Below are positions 1 through 5,314 of a DNA stretch of 5,462 nucleotides, in pieces (the first letter of the stretch is position 1; the number at the start of each line of letters is the position of its first letter). The stretch covers positions 1 to 5,462 of the forward strand of contig CALMIW010000389.1 in assembly GCA_937864275.1 (NCBI GenBank). Direction: 5' to 3'. The translations under genes and the position numbers were made by a program. A model generated the notes under the pieces. It worked only from the letters and a program-made list of their open reading frames with translations, was not told where the DNA came from and did not search any database. This DNA is from an uncultured Dehalococcoidia bacterium (GTDB taxonomy: Bacteria > Chloroflexota > Dehalococcoidia > Tepidiformales > Tepidiformaceae).

Positions 1-532
1 ACACCCGCGTGGCGGCGCCTGGGGCGAGGGCGTTCTCGGGGCCGACGCGCGCGAACACGCCCGCGCACGCGACCTTCCACTGCCAGAGGCCCATGAGGAT
101 GTGGCGGATCTTGAAGAGCGCCAAGGAGTGCCACGGCTCCCACGGTTCCGGCGCGAGGCCGGTGAGCGCGTATTCCGGCGGCAGAGCCGGGTTCGTCGCG
201 AGGTAGGCGTTCACGCCCCGCGCGTACGCTTCGAACATCGCGCGGACCTCGGGAGCCATTGCCTCGAGGTCCGCCTTCGCCGCTGATTCGAGGCCGAGCC
301 TGACGGCAAGACGGTCGGCAGCAAGTCCGGCCGGGCCCGCGGCTTCGGACCAGCGCCCGACGGCTCGCCGCCTGTCGTACTCCATCTGCCAGAGCCTGTC
401 GTGGGCGGCGGCAAAGCCCTGGCCGAACCACGCGTCGTGTTCGGTCTGCGCCTCGATGTGGGCGACACCGTAGGCGTCGCGGCGGATGGTGAGCGGCAAA
501 TTCAGGTCGGAGCAGCGGACGGTATCGGACAT
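1..532 (-). CDS. Penicillin acylase family protein (Ntn-hydrolase precursor), N-terminal part only
   Basis: This is the beginning of a penicillin amidase/acylase-type precursor, an amide hydrolase family that includes penicillin and acyl-homoserine-lactone acylases. I translated the frame by hand from the ATG at 532 down to base 2. It gives 177 residues with no stop and continues past the left edge. Residues 16-28 (IRRDAYGVAHIEA) match the family's alpha-chain opening. Residues 37-51 contain GQGFAAAHDRLWQME, followed by RRRAVGRWSEAAG (54-66), the conserved A.DR..QME..RR...G..aE..G block. Residues 104-111 (ARGVNAYL) and 128-134 (PEPWEPW) are also typical. The autocatalytic cleavage site and nucleophile serine of the beta chain lie outside the window, so activity cannot be judged. 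No signal peptide is visible, whereas classical penicillin G acylases are exported. There is no Shine-Dalgarno site, but a -10-like hexamer sits 7 bases before the ATG. The family is very likely; the substrate is unknown. Confidence 0.9.
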   Translation of the reverse strand, partial: MSDTVRCSDLNLPLTIRRDAYGVAHIEAQTEHDAWFGQGFAAAHDRLWQMEYDRRRAVGRWSEAAGPAGLAADRLAVRLGLESAAKADLEAMAPEVRAMFEAYARGVNAYLATNPALPPEYALTGLAPEPWEPWHSLALFKIRHILMGLWQWKVACAGVFARVGPENALAPGAATRV

Positions 533-539
533 CGCGGGG

Positions 540-545
540 ATTCTG
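540..545 (-). promoter_or_regulatory. Candidate -10 element (CAGAAT) for a leaderless acylase transcript
   Basis: On the minus strand CAGAAT ends exactly 7 bases before the acylase ATG, and no purine-rich ribosome site lies between. It matches 4 of 6 positions of TATAAT, including the important second A and final T, but lacks the first T. The identical spacing to the two better hexamers at 1087-1092 and 1123-1128 is the main support. I see no convincing -35. The gene could instead be read through from the upstream neighbour. Confidence 0.35.
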
Positions 546-577
546 GCCCGCGCCCGGAACGCTGGCAAACGCCGCGC

Positions 578-600
578 CCCGACCCGGCTACCGGGCCGAG
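578..600 (-). repeat. Strong GC hairpin with the upstream gene's stop codon in its loop
   Basis: As minus-strand RNA, bases 600-591 pair with 587-578 to form a 10-bp stem with two G-U wobbles. The core is CCCGG/CCGGG, and the three-base loop is exactly the UAG stop codon of the 163-residue protein. No U-run follows, so it is not a standard intrinsic terminator. It may slow termination, protect a 3' end, or reduce read-through into the acylase gene. GC-rich sequence makes chance stems common, but the perfect core and its position are notable. Confidence 0.45.
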
Positions 601-1079
601 GCCGCGAGCAGGGAACCGGACAGGTCCGGCGCCGGGGATTCGAGCGTCGCGTGGGCGAAGGGCCAGAGCAGGGAGATGGCCCTGGCCCATTCGGCGGCAA
701 CTTCGCGGCCGAGCGCGCCAGTCAGGTGTTCGAAGTGGTAGACGCGGTGGAGGCGGCGCCAGCTTGCGGTCCACACTTCGAGTTCCCACGCATCGCCAAG
801 GACCGAATGGATCTCGGCGGCATGGGCCGCCACGCGCGCCGACCAGATCTCGTTCTGCTCGGCGTGGCTCTCGAAGTGGAGCCCCACCTCGATGAGCGAG
901 CGCGAGGGCTGTGGCTGCAGTTCGAAGTGGGCGGCGGGCGTATCCCAGTAGAACTGGAGGATGGTCCACATCACACGGCGCTGGGGGCGGGGCACCGATT
1001 CCTGCAGCGCGGCGAGCGCGAGGTCTTCGGTGTAGAACAGCCACTCGCGCGCCTTCAGGCGGCCGTCTTTCATGGGCAC
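588..1079 (-). CDS. Conserved-looking protein of unknown function, 163 residues
   Basis: I do not recognise the family. The frame looks genuinely coding: it has strong third-position G/C, a mixed hydrophobic/charged composition rich in W, H, E and L, and no arginine/proline runs typical of antisense frames here. It has no signal peptide, no membrane segment and no cysteines, so it is probably cytoplasmic. The middle contains LIEVGLHFESHAEQN (about 63-77), and later parts contain LGDAWELEVWTASWRRLHRVY (split here: LGDAWELEVW about 94-103, then TASWRRLHRVY), which suggest an alpha-helical or alpha/beta fold with conserved aromatics. Two starts are possible: GTG at 1079 and ATG at 1073, two codons later. 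I prefer GTG because a TACACT hexamer ends exactly 7 bases before it, the same geometry as at pyk. The stop at 588 lies in a hairpin loop. It is divergent from pyk, and the acylase gene follows 55 bases downstream on the same strand. Confidence 0.75.
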   Translation of the reverse strand: MPMKDGRLKAREWLFYTEDLALAALQESVPRPQRRVMWTILQFYWDTPAAHFELQPQPSRSLIEVGLHFESHAEQNEIWSARVAAHAAEIHSVLGDAWELEVWTASWRRLHRVYHFEHLTGALGREVAAEWARAISLLWPFAHATLESPAPDLSGSLLAASAR

Positions 1080-1086
1080 GTTGCCC

Positions 1087-1092
1087 AGTGTA
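1087..1092 (-). promoter_or_regulatory. -10 element (TACACT) for the 163-residue protein, probably leaderless
   Basis: On the minus strand TACACT (4/6 match to TATAAT, fits TANNNT) is followed by exactly 7 bases and then GTG at 1079. Transcription would be expected to start at or next to this GTG, giving an mRNA without a leader. This fits the absence of any Shine-Dalgarno sequence. No good -35 hexamer is visible 16-18 bases upstream. Confidence 0.55.
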
Positions 1093-1119
1093 GGCGAAAG
1101 CCGGCCATGCGGGAGCAGT

Positions 1120-1128
1120 TGCTACACT
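1120..1128 (+). promoter_or_regulatory. Extended -10 element (TGC-TACACT) for pyk, probably leaderless
   Basis: TACACT at 1123-1128 is preceded by TGC, giving the TGN extension that can replace a -35 element, and no good -35 is seen. Exactly 7 bases separate it from the pyk ATG at 1136, so the first transcribed base should be at or within a base or two of the start codon. No ribosome-binding purine run lies upstream of the ATG. Confidence 0.6.
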
Positions 1129-1135
1129 GCCAGCA

Positions 1136-2584
1136 ATGCGCCGCACGAAGATCGTCTGTACCCTCGGGCCTGCCTCGCTCCACCCGGAGACCATCGCGGC
1201 AATGATCCGCGCCGGGATGGACGTCGTCCGGCTGAACACCAGCCACGGGACGCTCGAGAGCCACTCGGAGGCGGTGGCGCTGGTTCGGGAGGTGGCGGGG
1301 CACATCGGCAAGCCCGTGGCCGTGCTGATGGACCTGTCCGGCCCCAAGTTGCGCACCGGCGAGACCGAATTCGGGCGGGCGTTGGAACTGGTTGCCGGGC
1401 GGGAGATCCGGCTGACGAACCAGGATGTGGCCGGCCCCGAGCGACTCCTGCCGGTGGAATACCCCGCGCTGACCGAAGATGTGATGGCGGGTGAGCGCGT
1501 CCTCCTCGACGACGGGAAGATCGAGCTCGAAGTCCTGAGGTCGAGCCCTGAAGGGCTCGATTGCCGAATCCTGACCGGCGGGCTGCTTACGGCGCACAAG
1601 GGAGTGAGCTTCCCGGCGACGAACCTGACCGCCCCGGCACTGACGGAACGGGACATGGAATGCATCGTGGCTGGACTCAAGGCGGGGGTGGATTACTTCG
1701 GCCTGAGTTTCGTGCGCGACGCACACGACATCGAGCGGACGCGCGACTTCCTCGCGAGCCACGGGGCGGACGTGCCGATCGTCGCGAAGATCGAACGCCG
1801 GCAGGCGGTGGAGCACCTGGACGCGATCCTCGCCGAGGCCGACGGGGCGATGGTGGCGCGCGGGGACCTGGGCGTGGAGCTGCCTCCCGAGGATGTCCCC
1901 GTCCAGCAGCGGCACATCATCGCCGCCGCGGGGCGCTACAAGATCCCGGTGATCACGGCGACGCAGATGCTCGAATCGATGATCGACTCGCCGCGGCCGA
2001 CTCGCGCCGAGGCCTCGGACGTCGCCAACGCGGTCTGGGAACTTGCCGACGCGCTCATGCTCAGCGGCGAAACCGCCATCGGAAAGTACCCGGTGGAGGC
2101 GGTCGCGATGATGGACCGCATCATCCGCCGGGCGGAGGCGGCGACGGCGGAGTTCGAACGCGACGTGATGACGCCGTCGGAGACCGACGACCACTCGCTG
2201 GTGGTGGCGCTGGCAGCGCGCCGCATCGTCGAATCGGACGTGAACATGAAGGCGGTTGTCTGCTTCACGAACAGCGGCTACACGGCGCTCCTGCTCAGCA
2301 AGGTGCACCCGAACGCGCCGATCTACGCGATCTCGCCGCACGAGGTGGTGACGCGCCGGCTCGCGCTCGCGCGCGGGGTGATCCCGCTGCGCAGCGACCT
2401 GGTCGGTTCATCGGAGGAGTTGCTGCGCTCGGTCGACCACCTGCTGACCGCAGGCAGGCACGTGGCCGAGGGCGAAGAAGTAGTGGTGGTGGCAAGCCTG
2501 CCGGTGAGCGCCCACGGCACGACGAACTTCCTGAAGCTGCACCGGATCGGCGAGTCGGCGGGATACGCCGGACACAAGGCCTAG
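1136..2584 (+). CDS. pyk: Pyruvate kinase
   Basis: Pyruvate kinase transfers phosphate from phosphoenolpyruvate to ADP, yielding pyruvate and ATP, in the last step of glycolysis in the cytoplasm. At 482 residues it is full length for the bacterial type and lacks the extra C-terminal domain of Bacillus enzymes. The start is fixed by the canonical N-terminus MRRTKIVCTLGPAS. Catalytic features are present: RLNTSHG (32-38), AKIE with the catalytic Lys218 and metal-binding Glu220, GDLGVE (243-248) with metal-binding Asp244, TATQMLE (274-280), and MLSGETA (308-314). The small B domain lies at about 70-165. The C-terminal domain (about 355-482) has TNSGYTA (378-384), the usual position of the allosteric sugar-phosphate loop. 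DLSGPKLRTG (66-75) carries Lys71 and Leu67 where K+-dependent enzymes have Glu and Thr, the signature known for K+-independent pyruvate kinases. The 3' end shares a CTAG with the convergent membrane GGDEF gene. Confidence 0.97.
   Translation: MRRTKIVCTLGPASLHPETIAAMIRAGMDVVRLNTSHGTLESHSEAVALVREVAGHIGKPVAVLMDLSGPKLRTGETEFGRALELVAGREIRLTNQDVAGPERLLPVEYPALTEDVMAGERVLLDDGKIELEVLRSSPEGLDCRILTGGLLTAHKGVSFPATNLTAPALTERDMECIVAGLKAGVDYFGLSFVRDAHDIERTRDFLASHGADVPIVAKIERRQAVEHLDAILAEADGAMVARGDLGVELPPEDVPVQQRHIIAAAGRYKIPVITATQMLESMIDSPRPTRAEASDVANAVWELADALMLSGETAIGKYPVEAVAMMDRIIRRAEAATAEFERDVMTPSETDDHSLVVALAARRIVESDVNMKAVVCFTNSGYTALLLSKVHPNAPIYAISPHEVVTRRLALARGVIPLRSDLVGSSEELLRSVDHLLTAGRHVAEGEEVVVVASLPVSAHGTTNFLKLHRIGESAGYAGHKA
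1541..1560. repeat. 20-base near-perfect palindrome inside pyk
   Basis: TCGAGCCCT (1541-1549) and AGGGCTCGA (1552-1560) are exact reverse complements around a GA centre. As RNA this could form an 8-bp stem with a UGAA tetraloop. A second, perfect 10-base palindrome, TCGAGCTCGA, lies at 1521-1530. Both are within the B-domain coding sequence of pyruvate kinase. They may be chance products of GC-rich codons such as GAG/CTC. Confidence 0.5.
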
Positions 2585-3330
2585 GCCGCGAGCGAGTCCA
2601 TGCGCGGCTGCTCGCGGCGGCGGAGCGGCTTCATCTCTTCCAGGTCCCGGAGCACGTCGGTCGCGTAGAGCGACTCCAGATCGTACTGGTGGACGCGGGC
2701 GGTGACTGCGAGGTCCAGCATCTGGTGGCCGTCGCTCACCGAGATCGTCCCCGGTACGCGCTTCAGGTAGATGTACGACTGCTCGAGCGTGCATTCGACG
2801 AGCATCACGCAGAAGCGGGCGCCGCCGAGATGGGCCAGGAAGTCGGAGCTGCGCGTGAGGCGCTTCAGCACTTCGACGAGGGCATTCACGCCACGGTCGG
2901 CGAAGTCCTCGCCGCGGCGCTCGCGCACCTGTTCGATGTTCTCGAGTGAGAGCTGGATGAGGACGAAGGGAGCGTTGTGTGCGCGGGCGCGCGGCATCTC
3001 GCGGCGCAGCTCGGCGAGCACATAGTTCCGGTTCGGCAGGTTGTGGAATTCGCTGAGATAGGCGGCGCCGTGGAGCTTGTTCGAGACCCTGCGCCAACTC
3101 CTGCCGCCCAACCAGCCCATGAGGAAGAGGTTCGCGTTGACGACCGCGAAGAGGCAGAAGAACGCCGCCGAGACGACCAGGTTCGATGTCGACGGGTTGC
3201 GAAGGGTGCCGGCGACCTGGACGGCCAGGACGACGCCCCAGCCCACGAGCAGCGCGGCGCGAAGGACGTGCTTACGCATGTCAGTGCCCGGCTGTTCCGG
3301 TGTGGCGGCCTGCTGCTTAGTCCGCTTCAT
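2581..3330 (-). CDS. Two-helix membrane protein with degenerate GGDEF domain (GGARF), probable c-di-GMP receptor
   Basis: This 249-residue protein has two predicted membrane helices (about 22-43 and 51-74) followed by a cytoplasmic GGDEF-like domain (about 92-215). The fold is recognisable from NLPNR (97-101), the hydrophobic strand FVLIQLSLE (122-130), and LGGARF (168-173) aligned with the GGDEF loop. Catalysis looks lost: GGDEF is GGARF, the metal-binding Asp of the D-L-D strand is Ser128, and the ND..GH motif reads RERRGE (136-141). Yet R160-S-S-D163 lies exactly five residues before GGARF, the spacing of the inhibitory RxxD site that binds c-di-GMP. The inference is a membrane-anchored c-di-GMP sensor or effector rather than a cyclase; a GTP-binding role is the alternative. 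The start at 3330 is supported by GAGGA six bases upstream; Met18 has no such site. It is third in an operon, 44 bases after the HDOD gene, and its stop overlaps the pyk stop on the opposite strand. Confidence 0.85.
   Translation of the reverse strand: MKRTKQQAATPEQPGTDMRKHVLRAALLVGWGVVLAVQVAGTLRNPSTSNLVVSAAFFCLFAVVNANLFLMGWLGGRSWRRVSNKLHGAAYLSEFHNLPNRNYVLAELRREMPRARAHNAPFVLIQLSLENIEQVRERRGEDFADRGVNALVEVLKRLTRSSDFLAHLGGARFCVMLVECTLEQSYIYLKRVPGTISVSDGHQMLDLAVTARVHQYDLESLYATDVLRDLEEMKPLRRREQPRMDSLAA
2585..2618. terminator. Hairpin abutting the pyk stop, possible terminator between convergent genes
   Basis: GCCGCGAGC (2585-2593) and GCTCGCGGC (2610-2618) form a perfect 9-bp inverted repeat with a 16-base loop, starting on the base right after the pyk stop codon. 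For the opposite gene it lies within the last codons. No T-run follows on either strand, only a pyrimidine-rich stretch on the plus strand (about 2629-2641). It may be a weak terminator or 3'-end stabiliser. There is no non-coding space for a separate terminator here. Confidence 0.35.
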
Positions 3331-3336
3331 ACATTG

Positions 3337-3341
3337 TCCTC
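3337..3341 (-). promoter_or_regulatory. Ribosome-binding site (GAGGA) for the membrane GGARF protein
   Basis: On the minus strand GAGGA lies six bases before the ATG at 3330. It decides for this start over the in-frame ATG at 3279, which has no purine-rich site upstream. Confidence 0.75.
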
Positions 3342-3374
3342 ACTAACGGATATCGGCTGGGAGGTGGCGGAACA

Positions 3375-4346
3375 TCAGGCCGCGCCGGCTTCTGGTGTCG
3401 GATCGCTTGTTGAGGCGTCTTCGCCGCGGTGGGGTGCGTACCACTTCGGCGGGCGCGCTGTCACATGGAGGAGGAAGGCTCGCGCCTTCTCTTCGACCGT
3501 AGCCATGCCGCCGTGGACCTTGCCGATAGCGATGTCGACGGCGGGAGGGAGGGCGGCCACGGCCCGCCGCGCCTCGTCCTTCGTGAAGTCGAAGCCACAG
3601 GCGAGTCCCTCCCGGTTGCAGGCGAGGTCGGCGGCGGCAACGGGGGCGCCCATCGAGGAGATGCCGTGGACGCCCTTCGCCGGGTGGTGATCGCGGATGG
3701 CGGCGGTCAGCGACTCGGGGAACTTCCAGCGCTGGCTGAGCCGGGAGCCGACGTGTTCGTGCCCGATTTCGAAGACGGCAAGTTCGGCATCGCGGTACTT
3801 CATGTCCTCGTGGTGCACCAGGTCGACGACCTCGCCGAAAAGCTGCGGCTCGGCGAGCATCATGGCGAGCTTGCCCACATCGTGGAGGACGCCGGCAGTG
3901 AAGGCGTCTTCTGGCCGTGCTATCCGGGTTTCGCGGGCGATGAGCTCGGCGACGAGGCCAACGCTGACGGAGTGGGCCCAGAAGAGGTCCTGGTCGAACC
4001 CACCGCGCTCAAGCTCCGGAACGCGGAACGCTTCGATGATCGCCGACGAGATGGCGACGGAGCGGACGGTCCGCATGCCGAGCAGAATGACGGCTTCGCG
4101 GACGTTGGAGATGCGGCGGGCATAGCCGTAGTAGGCGGAGTTCGAGAGCTTGAGCAGCTTGGAGGTCAGCGCCTGGTCCGAGCTGATGACCGTCGCGAGG
4201 TCCATGGCGGCGGAGCGCTCGTCCTCGGCGAGCTGGATCGCCTTGGTGGCCACGCTCTTCAACGGAGTGAGGTCAGTGGTGCGGTTGACGATCAACCGCA
4301 GGCGGTTGCGGGCGTCGATGTTCAGCGACGTCGGGTCGGTCGTCAT
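3375..4346 (-). CDS. HDOD-domain signalling protein
   Basis: The 323-residue protein is a single-domain HDOD protein, a family related to HD phosphohydrolases and used in bacterial regulation, often near c-di-GMP genes. The N-terminal half has ISSDQALTSKLLKLSNSAYYG (ISSDQALTSKL at 54-64, LKLSNSAYYG at 65-74), then SNVREAVILLG (80-90), the hallmark helices. The second half has WAHSV with His125, VLHDVGKL (153-160) with the His155-Asp156 pair, and IGHEHVG...RWKFPE...RDHH (194-221). The HD pair and several further histidines remain, so metal binding is possible, although most HDOD proteins have no shown enzyme activity. The tail from about 295 looks disordered. The start ATG at 4346 overlaps the stop of the upstream cyclase (ATGA), and AGGAG lies six bases before it, which argues for translational coupling. 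The probable job is as an adaptor or output partner of the cyclase; the target is unknown. Confidence 0.92.
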   Translation of the reverse strand: MTTDPTSLNIDARNRLRLIVNRTTDLTPLKSVATKAIQLAEDERSAAMDLATVISSDQALTSKLLKLSNSAYYGYARRISNVREAVILLGMRTVRSVAISSAIIEAFRVPELERGGFDQDLFWAHSVSVGLVAELIARETRIARPEDAFTAGVLHDVGKLAMMLAEPQLFGEVVDLVHHEDMKYRDAELAVFEIGHEHVGSRLSQRWKFPESLTAAIRDHHPAKGVHGISSMGAPVAAADLACNREGLACGFDFTKDEARRAVAALPPAVDIAIGKVHGGMATVEEKARAFLLHVTARPPKWYAPHRGEDASTSDPTPEAGAA

Positions 4347-5314
4347 GCGGCACTCCTGCGTTCGGTACTGTCGTGGTTCACCACCCTGTTACGGCCCGCT
4401 CGCTTGGCGGCGTAGAGCCGGTCGTCGGCAACGCGAAGGGCGTCGTTCAAGCTATCGGCACAGGAGGGCAGGGCGGCCACCCCGGCCGACACGGTGATCG
4501 CGACGTGGATGTCGTCGTTGATGGTCAGCGGGAGCTGTTCGATGGCGCAGCGCACGCGTTCGGCGAACCCGGAGACGGCCTCGAGATCCGCGCCGGGGAG
4601 GAAGGCGACGAACTCTTCGCCACCGAAGCGCCCGACGATGTCGTTGGCCCGGGCCGTGCGCCGCATGATGCCGGCGAGCGTCGCCAGCACGCGGTCGCCG
4701 ACGAGGTGGCCGTAGGAGTCGTTCACCAGCTTGAAGTGGTCCAGGTCGAACAGGGCGACGCCGAACGGCTGCCGTTCGAGGCCCGAAGCGAGGAGCGCGT
4801 CCTCGGCGGCCTCGACGGCGCTCCCGCGATGGAGGAGGCCGGTGAGCTGGTCGTGGCGGGCAAGGTGGTCCAATTCCGAGACGAGATGGTTCAGCTGCGC
4901 GTTGTTCCGGCGGAGGGCGTCTTCGATCTCGCGCACGCCCGAGTGGTCGCGGATGTAGAAGATGGTTCCAAGGACGCCACCGTAGCGGTCCTTCATCACG
5001 GCAGCAGAAACGGCGGCGGAGAAGGGCGCGCCACCCTTGCGGACGGCCGGGATCTCGTAGTTCGCCACCTGGCCGAAGCTTCCAAGCTCCCGCCTGAGGG
5101 ACTGGAACGAGTGCTCGTCGCCCATGAGCATCCGGTAGCTGTGGCCCATGACTTCGACCGGCTGGAAGCCGAACATGGCCTCGCTGGCGCCGGCGTAGAG
5201 CGCGATGTGCCCGAGTTCATCGGTCGCCAGGACGCCGTCCGGACAGGCGAACAGCATCAGCTGCAGGAGTTCCGGATCGGTCAGGAGCGCGATGAAGTCG
5301 GTCTGGGCAGCCAA
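4343..5314 (-). CDS. PAS-GGEEF diguanylate cyclase
   Basis: This protein makes cyclic-di-GMP from two GTP molecules. I chose the TTG at 5314 (323 residues) because GGAGG lies four bases upstream and the PAS domain starts soon after. The frame stays open to a TTG at 5410, but those extra 32 residues are arginine/glycine/proline-rich and look non-coding. With the 5314 start, a PAS sensor domain spans about 17-123, a charged helical linker about 128-155, and the GGDEF domain about 155-310. Key residues are DQLTGL (155-160), FDLDHFK (189-195) with metal-binding Asp190, NDSYGH (198-203), and the active-site loop GGEEF (231-235). RAND (222-225) is an intact RxxD inhibitory site five residues before it. 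No membrane segment or signal peptide is seen, so it is a soluble, PAS-controlled cyclase; the PAS ligand is unknown. It is first in the operon and its stop overlaps the HDOD start. Confidence 0.93.
   Translation of the reverse strand: MAAQTDFIALLTDPELLQLMLFACPDGVLATDELGHIALYAGASEAMFGFQPVEVMGHSYRMLMGDEHSFQSLRRELGSFGQVANYEIPAVRKGGAPFSAAVSAAVMKDRYGGVLGTIFYIRDHSGVREIEDALRRNNAQLNHLVSELDHLARHDQLTGLLHRGSAVEAAEDALLASGLERQPFGVALFDLDHFKLVNDSYGHLVGDRVLATLAGIMRRTARANDIVGRFGGEEFVAFLPGADLEAVSGFAERVRCAIEQLPLTINDDIHVAITVSAGVAALPSCADSLNDALRVADDRLYAAKRAGRNRVVNHDSTERRSAA
4353..4357 (-). promoter_or_regulatory. Ribosome-binding site (AGGAG) for the HDOD gene
   Basis: On the minus strand AGGAG lies six bases before the ATG at 4346, inside the last codons of the cyclase gene. 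Together with the ATGA overlap this supports coupled translation. Confidence 0.8.

Larger units (their letters stand above)
1086..1129. repeat. Inverted repeat CAGTGTAG / CTACACTG in the divergent promoter region
   Basis: Bases 1086-1093 and 1122-1129 are perfect reverse complements over 8 positions, separated by 28 bases. Each arm contains a TACACT hexamer pointing outward toward a start codon 7 bases away. The symmetry can be explained by two back-to-back -10 elements, by half-sites for one regulator, or by both at once. Confidence 0.7.

Noticed and set aside
578..600. Intrinsic terminator between the unknown gene and the acylase gene
   Set aside because: The stem is strong but no U-run follows, so I list it as a hairpin only.
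486..1205. Plus-strand open frame of 239 codons opposite the unknown gene
   Set aside because: It runs through the divergent promoter region into pyk, and the opposite strand has the more protein-like composition and a plausible promoter and start.
502..1680. Long minus-strand open frame of 392 codons across the unknown gene, promoter region and pyk
   Set aside because: It crosses the divergent promoters and overlaps two better-supported genes in other frames; its product is Ser/Arg/Pro-rich with no domain.
1070..2341. Long minus-strand open frame of 423 codons opposite pyk
   Set aside because: It is antisense to a clear pyruvate kinase, its product is rich in Arg, His and Asp as expected from the complement of GC-rich codons, and it matches no family I know.
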